From: Clostridia bacterium
GTDB lineage: Bacteria > Bacillota_A > Clostridia > Oscillospirales > CAG-272
Length of the DNA: 7,816 nucleotides
NCBI GenBank assembly: GCA_017453335.1
Contig: JAFTKI010000031.1
Location: 1-7,816 of the forward strand
Reading direction: 5' to 3'
Under the pieces are notes generated by a model. That model searched no databases. It saw only the letters and a list, made by a program, of their open reading frames with translations, and was not told the DNA's origin. This document shows positions 1-5,168 of the stretch, in pieces (within the stretch, counting starts at the first letter, position 1; each line of letters starts with the position of its first letter). The position numbers and the translations under genes are program-made.

Positions 1-1146
1 AACTATGAGCCTCTTGAAGGTAGAGCCCTTGCAAGGAGGCATGGTAGGCTTACCGTCGCGGCGGAGGTAGCCGTACCATTCACCGTATGCGGGATCGGAG
101 AACACTTCTTGGCAATACTCAAGCGTTTTGTAGAACCAGTCGAGGTATTCTTCCTTGCCGGTATCGCGGTAGAGCATCATCGAGCTGATGAGGATCTCGT
201 TATGAGGCCACCACAGCTTCATATCGTGCTCGTAGGATTCGGGCGGCAGACCCTTTGCGTCGATGAAGTAGAGCAGACCGCCGTATTCGTGGTCCCAACC
301 TGCGTTGATCGCCCAGTTGAAGATCTGCTCGGCTTTTGCAACCAGCTCTTTATCATTCGTTTCTTTTGCGCGCTCCAAGAGGAACCAAACGGCTTCGATG
401 TCGTGACCGGGGTTTACAAAGCGGCCTTCGGTGTAGTTGAGAACAGCGGATCCGTCGGGAGCCACGTTTTCAAGAACGCACTTGAGCTCGGGGTGAACGT
501 GGTATGCAAAGATATCGTGAACGCACTCGTCGGCTCTTTGGTTGTAGAGATCCTTATGGGTATCGTCAACACGAGAGAGAACGGCGGTGACGTTGAGGTA
601 GATCATGGGGAAACCGAACGCGCGGCCGCTACGGGTTTCGGGAATGGTCTTGGGGCCAAGTCCGGTGGGGTCGGGAGCGCCGTGCCACAGATCCCAGTAG
701 GTGTTGTAGGCACGCAGAGCGCGATCGAGGTATACCTTCTCGCCGGTCAGTCCATAGTATTCGGCGTTAGCCATTGCGTAGAAGGACTCGGAGTAGAAGT
801 AACGGCGCTGACGCAGGGGCTTACCGTCTTCGGTAACGGTGAAGTACATACGGTCGCCTGCTTCGCGGTTGATGCAGTAATTTTCCATAAAGTCAAGGCA
901 GGATTTTGCGGCTTCCATCCATTCGGGCTTTTTGCCGTAGAGGTGGCAGAGCCAAGAGAAGATCCAAGCGCAACGGCCTTGCATCCAAACGCTCTTATCG
1001 GTGGAGAAGACCTTACCCTCGCGGTCGAGGCAGGTGTAAACGCCGCCGTGAACGCGGTCGATACCGCCCTTGAGCCAGAAATTCACACAGCGATCCAGCT
1101 CCTCGCGGATCCAGACCTGTGTTTGCAACAGTTTTTCTTTATTCAT
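1..1146 (-). CDS. N-acylglucosamine 2-epimerase (AGE) family protein, partial at the left edge
   Basis: Reading leftwards from an ATG at 1146, 382 codons are open to the window edge, with no stop seen. The start has a GGGAGG site at 1155-1160, 8 bases upstream. The protein begins MNKEKLLQTQVWIREELDRC and has no signal peptide, so it is probably cytoplasmic. It matches the AGE/renin-binding-protein (alpha/alpha)6-barrel family: MQGRCAW (Arg about 58), RYFYSESFYAMA (about 115-126), NPGHDIEAVW (about 245-254) with the family's first catalytic His at about 248, and LWWPHNEIL (about 312-320). Family members epimerise C2 of N-acylglucosamine, mannose, cellobiose or related sugars, or isomerise aldose and ketose. 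The substrate cannot be read from sequence. The family's second catalytic His lies in a C-terminal FHVPR motif after a KG...K segment. Here KGSTFK is followed by RLIV at the very edge, so that motif is not seen. The gene faces away from the oxidoreductase gene at 1616 and has its own promoter. Confidence 0.88.
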   Translation of the reverse strand, partial: MNKEKLLQTQVWIREELDRCVNFWLKGGIDRVHGGVYTCLDREGKVFSTDKSVWMQGRCAWIFSWLCHLYGKKPEWMEAAKSCLDFMENYCINREAGDRMYFTVTEDGKPLRQRRYFYSESFYAMANAEYYGLTGEKVYLDRALRAYNTYWDLWHGAPDPTGLGPKTIPETRSGRAFGFPMIYLNVTAVLSRVDDTHKDLYNQRADECVHDIFAYHVHPELKCVLENVAPDGSAVLNYTEGRFVNPGHDIEAVWFLLERAKETNDKELVAKAEQIFNWAINAGWDHEYGGLLYFIDAKGLPPESYEHDMKLWWPHNEILISSMMLYRDTGKEEYLDWFYKTLEYCQEVFSDPAYGEWYGYLRRDGKPTMPPCKGSTFKRLIV

Positions 1147-1175
1147 CTGTGATTCCTCCCGATGATTATAGTTTA

Positions 1176-1199
1176 CAAGTCTATTATAACATAAACTTG
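1176..1199. promoter_or_regulatory. Operator-like imperfect dyad over the AGE promoter -10
   Basis: The 24 bases run from CAAGT to ACTTG and are symmetric at 9 of 12 half-site positions, centred between 1187 and 1188. They completely cover the -10 box of the AGE gene promoter. A repressor bound here would block RNA polymerase. The element is AT-rich and partly symmetric because of the TATAAT itself, so chance symmetry is possible. No regulator gene is visible in the window. Confidence 0.35.
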
Positions 1200-1210
1200 A
1201 AAAAATGCAA
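1183..1210 (-). promoter_or_regulatory. Extended -10 promoter for the AGE-family gene
   Basis: On the minus strand a perfect TATAAT (1188-1183) is preceded by TGT, giving an extended -10 (TGnTATAAT). A weak -35, TTGCAT (1210-1205), lies 16 bases further upstream. The extended -10 can make up for the poor -35. The expected transcript start is near 1176, which gives a leader of about 30 bases before the ATG at 1146. Confidence 0.7.
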
Positions 1211-1374
1211 GAGCGAAAACGCAGAAAATGGAAAAACGTATTTTATCGGGTTTACGTGTCGCAAAGGGGAGACACAGGATGATTCCTTGGTCACGGGTGA
1301 ACATAACTGTTTTCAGTTTTTGCCTTTACAATCGATCTATAGATAGGCGCACTAATTTAAAATTACGCACGATC

Positions 1375-1401
1375 AAAAAGCCTTCCCCGCTGGGGAAGGC
1401 T
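1375..1401 (-). terminator. Intrinsic terminator on the minus strand
   Basis: A perfect 10-bp stem (AGCCTTCCCC at 1379-1388 with GGGGAAGGCT at 1392-1401) closes a 3-base loop. Read on the minus strand it runs directly into TTTTT (1379-1375), then GATCG, which is the form of a rho-independent terminator. On the plus strand no T-run follows. There is no minus-strand gene between it and the plus-strand oxidoreductase gene. It may therefore end a small or antisense RNA, shield the AGE promoter from upstream transcription, or simply be a dispersed repeat: its AGCCTTC...GAAGGCT core resembles the hairpins at 4793-4814 and 4919-4940. Confidence 0.6.
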
Positions 1402-1408
1402 AATGAGA

Positions 1409-1452
1409 GCCGCCTGAAATTGCAAGATTCCCTTATGGCGGATGATCGCCAT
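1409..1452 (+). other. Two mutually exclusive stem-loops
   Basis: GCCGCC (1409-1414) can pair with GGCGG (1437-1441). The same GGCGG belongs to ATGGCG (1435-1440), which pairs with CGCCAT (1447-1452) around a 6-base loop. The two stems cannot form together. This geometry occurs in attenuators, but the mapped promoter of the downstream gene lies further right (1544-1572), so the region is not in that transcript. Its meaning is unknown. Confidence 0.3.
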
Positions 1453-1543
1453 GCTTGGTGGTGTTTGGTCGCTTGTGAGAAAACGTAAGCTCTTATAGGT
1501 ACGGAACAAAAAAATGTATGGGTAGCAAGTAAAAGGGGAGGTC

Positions 1544-1572
1544 TTGACAAGCGCGGCTCTTTATTGTATAAT
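1544..1572 (+). promoter_or_regulatory. Perfect consensus sigma-70/sigma-A promoter for the oxidoreductase-ktrBA unit
   Basis: TTGACA (1544-1549) and TATAAT (1567-1572) are separated by exactly 17 bases, matching the housekeeping consensus in all 12 positions. Transcription should start near 1579, giving an AT-rich leader of about 37 bases that ends with GGAG (1602-1605), 10 bases before the ATG at 1616. Such a promoter implies strong basal expression unless a repressor acts on it. Confidence 0.85.
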
Positions 1573-1615
1573 AACTTTGTATATCATTTTATAATTATTA
1601 CGGAGTGTAATTATC

Positions 1616-2638
1616 ATGAAAAAGAAGATCTATGGAGTAGTTGTGATCGGTTGCGGTCACATCGGTCAGGAGCATCTGCACGATATCTGCTTCAGAGAGA
1701 ACATTCGCGTGGTCGCTGTGGTGGATTTCAACATTGAGCTTGCCCGTGAATGTGCCAGAAAGTACAGCGGCGGAAATCACGTGGAGTGCGGTACCGATTA
1801 TCACGAATTCATCAAGCGCGACGACGTGGATATCGTGATCGTTGCTACTTATGCAAACACGCACTTTGATATTCTTAAGGCATGTATCGCGGCAGGCAAG
1901 CACGTGGTTTGCGAAAAGCCGATCGCGCCTACCTACGAGGAGGCGGAGGAGTTCTGTCGCGCCGTAAAGGAATCCAAAATCTGCGTTCTGATTGCGCATA
2001 TTTTGCGTCACAACACGCTGTATCAAAAGGCGGGAGAGCTGATCCGAGAGGGCTTGATCGGAGATATCCGACTGGTTCGCATGGCTCAGAATCACCACAT
2101 TCTCGACCGTCCGCGTTATATGAACCTGCTCAGCTCTTGCTCGCCCATTGTGGATTGCGGCGTACATTATGTTGACGTGATCCGTTGGATGACGGGGCTG
2201 GAGGTGACCGAATGGAGCGGAAAGGGTGCTGTGATCGATCCCACCATTCCCGAGGGTACTTATGACTACGGTATGATCCAGATGCGTCTGTCCAACGGCG
2301 GTATGGCACATTATGAGGCTTGCTGGGCATCTACCATCGAAACCGAGAACCTCAAGGAATTCGTGGGTACGAAGGGAAGAATGCGCCTGATCCTTGCCGA
2401 GAACCGCGGACTTTTCCGCGAGGAGGGCAACCTGCTTGAGCTGTACACCAACGACGGCGGCAGACAGGAGATCAACGTTGAAGGTGAATACAAGGATATG
2501 TACGCACAGCTTTGCTGTCTGATCGATATGATTGAAAACGGAAGCGAGGGAACGCCCACGCTGGAGGAGGCAATGTTTGCCTTCCGCGTTGTTACCGAGT
2601 GTGACAAGATGGCACGCGAGCAGCTTCAGCTTCCGTAA
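1616..2638 (+). CDS. Gfo/Idh/MocA family NAD(P)-dependent oxidoreductase
   Basis: The protein has 340 residues, a normal length for the family. An N-terminal Rossmann fold starts with VIGCGHIG (GxGxxG at residues 12-17). VVDFN (about 35-39) lies at the end of the second strand, where cofactor preference is usually set. The family's EKP motif is at 100-102 (HVVCEKPIAPTYEEAEEF). The C-terminal half is the alpha/beta substrate domain, with DCGVHYVDVIRWM at 180-192; the Asp and His here match the usual catalytic D-x-x-x-H arrangement. Relatives oxidise or reduce sugars, inositols and amino sugars using NAD(H) or NADP(H). The substrate cannot be assigned here. It has no signal peptide, so it is cytoplasmic. 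The start is supported by GGAG at 1602-1605 and by the perfect promoter upstream. Its stop is 35 bases before ktrB with no terminator between, so it probably leads a three-gene transcript. It is divergent from an AGE-family epimerase, which hints at a shared sugar pathway. Confidence 0.9.
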   Translation: MKKKIYGVVVIGCGHIGQEHLHDICFRENIRVVAVVDFNIELARECARKYSGGNHVECGTDYHEFIKRDDVDIVIVATYANTHFDILKACIAAGKHVVCEKPIAPTYEEAEEFCRAVKESKICVLIAHILRHNTLYQKAGELIREGLIGDIRLVRMAQNHHILDRPRYMNLLSSCSPIVDCGVHYVDVIRWMTGLEVTEWSGKGAVIDPTIPEGTYDYGMIQMRLSNGGMAHYEACWASTIETENLKEFVGTKGRMRLILAENRGLFREEGNLLELYTNDGGRQEINVEGEYKDMYAQLCCLIDMIENGSEGTPTLEEAMFAFRVVTECDKMAREQLQLP

Positions 2639-2657
2639 AACCGATTGATTTTTTGGG

Positions 2658-2666
2658 AAGGAAGGG
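2658..2666 (+). promoter_or_regulatory. Ribosome binding site that fixes the TTG start of ktrB
   Basis: The purine-rich AAGGAAGGG ends 7 bases before the in-frame TTG at 2674. The only longer in-frame start, TTG at 2653, would place this site inside the coding region and has no purine-rich site of its own in front. I therefore chose 2674. Confidence 0.65.
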
Positions 2667-2673
2667 TTTTTCA

Positions 2674-3972
2674 TTGTTTGGCTTTATCAAGCGACAATCC
2701 CCTGTACGGCTGATCGCGGTCGGCTTTCTTCTCGTGATCCTGTTGGGCTCGCTGCTCTTAAAGCTGCCCTTCAGCGTGCGTGAGGGCGTTGAATTGAGCT
2801 ATATCGATTCGCTGTATACCTCCACCAGCGCGGTTTGTGTCACGGGCCTTGTCGTAGTGGATGCTTACGATACCTTTACTCCCGTGGGACAAACGATCTT
2901 AGCGTTTCTGATACAGATCGGCGGTCTGGGCGTGACGGCAGTGAGCGCGGGTGTGATCCTGCTGATCGGTCGGAAAATGGACCTCAAAAGCCGTAATCTC
3001 GTGCGAGAGGCGATGAGTCTTGACTCGGGACGCGGAGTGGTTCGCTTTTTGCGTGACGTATTTGTTACCACGCTGACCATCGAGCTGATCGGCGCGATCC
3101 TCAGCTTTATTGTTTTCGTACAGGAGTTTCCCGTACCGCGCGCCATCGGGCTGAGCCTGTTCCACGCGGTTGCAGCATTCAATAACTCGGGCTTTGACAT
3201 TCTTGGCGGCGGGCAGAACCTGATCCCGTATCATGACCATGTGATGCTCAATCTGATCACCTGTGCGCTGATCTTCTTTGGCGGTATCGGATTTCTGGTG
3301 ATCAAGGAGATGTGGACCGAGCGGATGCGTTGGAAGCGGTTTTCCATGCACTCCAAGGTCGTGCTTTCGGTAAGCCTTGTGCTGACGGTGTTGGGGACGG
3401 GTCTTTTGTATCTGACCGAGGATATCACTTGGCTGGAAGCCTTTTTTGCAAGCGTGACCACCCGTACCGCAGGCTTTTCTACCTGCAATTACGGAACCTT
3501 CTCCAACGCGGGAATCCTTGTGATGATCGTTTTGATGTTTATCGGTGCTTCTCCCGGATCGACCGGCGGCGGTATCAAAACCAGTGCTTTGTTTGCGCTG
3601 TTTCAGGGCTTGAAATCGGCGGCGACCAACAAAAGCGAGAAGGCATTCCATTATGCGCTTCCCAAGGACGCATTTCGCCGTGCGGCAACCATCGTTCTGA
3701 TGGCGCTGACCGTGATCCTGACGGCGTCTTTTGCGCTGATGGCGCTGGAGCCGCACCTTCCGATGCGCGATATCCTGTTTGAAATGACCAGCGCGTTCGG
3801 AACGGTAGGACTTACCACGGGAATCACCACACAGCTCTCGGTTGCATCCAAGGTGGTTTCGATGCTGGTGATGTTTATCGGACGTCTCGGACCCCTGACC
3901 ATTGCATCGGTGTGGTATTTCTCACGCGGTGAGCGTGTTCGTTACCCCGAGGGGAATCTGACGGTTGGATAA
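2674..3972 (+). CDS. ktrB: KtrB-type potassium channel/transporter subunit
   Basis: From the TTG at 2674 the protein has 432 residues, typical for KtrB. It is an integral membrane protein of the TrkH/TrkG/KtrB superfamily with four M1-P-M2 units. All four filter segments are present: TSTSAVCVTGL (Gly 58), FNNSGF (Gly 173), TRTAGF (Gly 267) and FGTVGL (Gly 379). The third unit carries the gate-loop sequence FIGASPGSTGGGIKTS (289-304), and the fourth unit has the conserved Arg in FIGRLGP (404). Family members take up K+, often coupled to Na+, as a dimer on a KtrA ring. The first hydrophobic helix (about 11-30) starts soon after the N-terminus, which also fits the shorter start; TTG at 2653 would add 7 residues. 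The gene lies 35 bases after the oxidoreductase and 15 bases before ktrA. No ydaO/c-di-AMP riboswitch precedes it, although that RNA is a common ktr regulator in Firmicutes. Confidence 0.9.
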   Translation: MFGFIKRQSPVRLIAVGFLLVILLGSLLLKLPFSVREGVELSYIDSLYTSTSAVCVTGLVVVDAYDTFTPVGQTILAFLIQIGGLGVTAVSAGVILLIGRKMDLKSRNLVREAMSLDSGRGVVRFLRDVFVTTLTIELIGAILSFIVFVQEFPVPRAIGLSLFHAVAAFNNSGFDILGGGQNLIPYHDHVMLNLITCALIFFGGIGFLVIKEMWTERMRWKRFSMHSKVVLSVSLVLTVLGTGLLYLTEDITWLEAFFASVTTRTAGFSTCNYGTFSNAGILVMIVLMFIGASPGSTGGGIKTSALFALFQGLKSAATNKSEKAFHYALPKDAFRRAATIVLMALTVILTASFALMALEPHLPMRDILFEMTSAFGTVGLTTGITTQLSVASKVVSMLVMFIGRLGPLTIASVWYFSRGERVRYPEGNLTVG

Positions 3973-3987
3973 GGAGGAGTTTTTGCA

Positions 3988-4662
3988 ATGTTTGGAAAAA
4001 AGAAAAAATCGGAAAAAACGATCTACGGCATTATTGGATTGGGACGCTTTGGACTGGCACTTGCCGAGGAGCTTCACGCAGCAGGTGCCGATATGATCAT
4101 CATTGACCGCGACGAGGAAAAGATCTCGATGGCGAGAGATCTGACCGAAAATGCGTTTATTGTGCGCGGTCTGGATAAAAAGACACTTTTGGAAACGGGG
4201 ATGCAGAACTGTGACGTAGCGGTGGTTTGCATCGGCAGCCAGATCGACACCTCGATTCTGACCTCGCTCAATCTCGTTTCGATCGGTGTGCCGAAGGTGA
4301 TCGCAAAGGCGACCAGCATCGAGCACGGTGAGATTCTCAAAAAGCTGGGGGCTGAGGTGGTTTATCCCGAGAGAGATATGGGAATCCGCTTGGCGCACCG
4401 CTTGGAGACCTCGCAAACGCTGGATTACGTACAGCTGAGCGAAAAGGTCAACATTTCCAAGGTCATGGTTCCCGAGGCGGCGATCGGAAAAACGGTTTTG
4501 GAAGTGAATCTTCGCCATGAATTCGGACTCAACATCATTGCCGTGGAAAATAACGGCGAGGTCGTGGAGACGATCGGCCCCAAGTATGAATTCCGTAAAA
4601 ATGATATCCTGTATCTGGCAGGCAGCAGGGAGAGCTTTTTGAAGCTTTCCGAGTGGACGTGA
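3988..4662 (+). CDS. ktrA: KtrA-type RCK regulatory subunit of potassium uptake
   Basis: The protein has 224 residues, the usual length for KtrA (one RCK unit, half of the Gram-negative TrkA). The N-terminal RCK_N Rossmann domain has IYGIIGLGRFG (GxGxxG at 17-22) and an acidic IIIDRDEEK (37-45) at the end of the second strand, where nucleotide ribose binds. PERDMG (127-132) closes the domain. The C-terminal RCK_C (TrkA_C) domain covers about 145-224. In this family an octameric ring of KtrA binds ATP or ADP and gates KtrB, and the RCK_C domain of Firmicutes homologues can bind c-di-AMP; neither is directly visible here. It is cytosolic and attached to the membrane complex. A strong AAGGAGG (3971-3977), overlapping the ktrB stop codon region, lies 10 bases before the ATG. 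Translation is probably coupled to ktrB. Confidence 0.92.
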   Translation: MFGKKKKSEKTIYGIIGLGRFGLALAEELHAAGADMIIIDRDEEKISMARDLTENAFIVRGLDKKTLLETGMQNCDVAVVCIGSQIDTSILTSLNLVSIGVPKVIAKATSIEHGEILKKLGAEVVYPERDMGIRLAHRLETSQTLDYVQLSEKVNISKVMVPEAAIGKTVLEVNLRHEFGLNIIAVENNGEVVETIGPKYEFRKNDILYLAGSRESFLKLSEWT

Positions 4663-4720
4663 TAAAAAATTCACAATAGGCAACAGTCTGTTGCTGATAT
4701 AAACTCTTAGCCACTTTTTT

Positions 4721-4814
4721 ACACCTCATCCACCGCTATTCGAGAATCCCCAAAACTCGTAAACTCGTTTCGGGGAACCTCGCTGCGGTCCCCCTTCTCC
4801 TCAAGGAGAAGGCT
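4721..4814 (-). repeat. Hairpin repeat, left copy (long form)
   Basis: Read on the minus strand it starts with a 22-base block (4814-4793) that is a near-complete hairpin: CCTTCTCCT pairs with AGGAGAAGG. It ends with GGATGAGGTGT (4731-4721). The 22-base block and the 11-base end are identical to those of the right copy at 4919-4967, but in the opposite direction. The interior differs and is longer. It holds further stems, including CCCCGAAAC/GTTTTGGGG (minus strand, one G-U pair) and an imperfect GGGGAACC/GGTCCCC stem. This looks like a dispersed REP- or MITE-like intergenic repeat with no coding capacity. Confidence 0.7.
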
Positions 4815-4918
4815 TCCAAGAAGCAATCGCTCGGAAATGAACTCTACGTTGGTTATTGCAAAATAATTTTACAAACTAAAAATGGTTGCAAAATATTTCA
4901 CGGGCAGGAACTGTTGAG

Positions 4919-4967
4919 AGCCTTCTCCTTGAGGAGAAGGTGTCGCCGTAGGCGACGGATGAGGTGT
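4919..4967 (+). repeat. Hairpin repeat, right copy (short form)
   Basis: It contains the 22-base hairpin block (4919-4940), then a second stem GTCGCC (4942-4947)/GGCGAC (4951-4956) with a GTA loop, then GGATGAGGTGT (4957-4967). It is inverted relative to the left copy, so the GGATGAGGTGT ends point outwards. I recall this general pattern (hairpin, variable stem, GGATGAGG end) from other Clostridia intergenic regions, but I cannot search for copies here. Confidence 0.7.
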
Positions 4968-5036
4968 CCACAAAAGAGAAATGTGACTAAGAAATTTTTG
5001 CCAATTAACAACTTATAACCATTGGTTTACACACAG

Positions 5037-5072
5037 CCTTGCAAAGGAGTCTCTCTTTTGCGAGGTTTTTTT
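5037..5072 (+). terminator. Strong rho-independent terminator
   Basis: A 13-bp stem (5037-5049 with 5053-5065, two G-U pairs, loop TCT) is followed directly by seven T residues (5066-5072). It faces right, lies after the ktr unit and its repeats, and separates them from the galactosidase promoter that begins at 5096. Confidence 0.85.
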
Positions 5073-5078
5073 CTGCTT

Positions 5079-5093
5079 GGAAACCGATTTTCC
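5079..5093. promoter_or_regulatory. Operator-like dyad just upstream of the galactosidase -35
   Basis: GGAAA (5079-5083) and TTTCC (5089-5093) form a short dyad around CCGAT, 3 bases before the -35 box. It resembles the AAA-CG-TTT core of LacI-family or CcpA (cre) sites but misses several cre positions, so catabolite control is only a suggestion. Confidence 0.25.
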
Positions 5094-5095
5094 TC

Positions 5096-5124
5096 TTGTA
5101 TTTCGGGAAAATGTTTGATATAAT
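5096..5124 (+). promoter_or_regulatory. Promoter of the galactosidase gene
   Basis: TTGTAT (5096-5101) and a perfect TATAAT (5119-5124) are 17 bases apart. TGA precedes the -10, making it an extended -10. Transcription should start near 5131, giving a leader of about 38 bases. A GTTTG/CAAAC pair (5113-5117 and 5136-5140) brackets the -10 and start site and might be an operator. Confidence 0.75.
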
Positions 5125-5168
5125 GGTGATGTAGCCAAACGGCACAGAAATCCGTAAAGGAGAATACC

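Larger units (their letters stand above)
1211..1543. other. Divergent intergenic region without a supported gene
   Basis: This stretch lies between two divergent promoters. The short open frames that cross it have no ribosome binding site, no recognisable protein and run through hairpin repeats, so I call no gene. It holds a small stem-loop (GTGTC/GACAC arms, about 1256-1275), a 10-base palindrome ATCTATAGAT (1335-1344), the minus-strand terminator hairpin at 1375-1401 and a pair of competing stems at 1409-1452. I recognise no known riboswitch class. Confidence 0.6.
4663..5036. other. Intergenic region after ktrA, mostly repeats
   Basis: No gene is supported. A small hairpin (GCAACA 4680-4685 with TGTTGC 4689-4694) follows the ktrA stop by 17 bases but has no T-run, so it is not a convincing terminator. 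The rest is an inverted pair of hairpin repeats (4721-4814 and 4919-4967) with an AT-rich spacer. The first strong terminator downstream of ktrA is at 5037-5072, so the ktr mRNA may carry a 3' leader-like tail of about 400 bases that includes both repeats. Confidence 0.6.

Noticed and set aside
109..1152. A 347-codon plus-strand frame opposite the AGE-family gene
   Set aside because: The minus strand gives a protein with AGE family motifs, a GGGAGG site and a promoter; the plus frame has none of these.
1228..1488. Short plus-strand frames of 75-86 codons in the divergent intergenic region
   Set aside because: They have no ribosome binding site, run through hairpins and resemble no protein I know.
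2639..2673. A c-di-AMP (ydaO) riboswitch before ktrB
   Set aside because: The gap from the upstream stop is only 35 bases, far too short for that RNA.
1598..2674. A 358-codon minus-strand frame opposite the oxidoreductase gene
   Set aside because: The plus strand encodes an unmistakable Gfo/Idh/MocA protein with promoter and ribosome binding site; the opposite frame has low-complexity, unrecognisable protein.
4680..4694. A terminator directly after ktrA
   Set aside because: A 6-bp hairpin is present, but no T-run follows; the real terminator is probably at 5037-5072.
5079..5093. A bona fide CcpA cre site before the galactosidase gene
   Set aside because: The core looks similar, but several consensus positions do not match, so it is listed only as a weak operator-like dyad.
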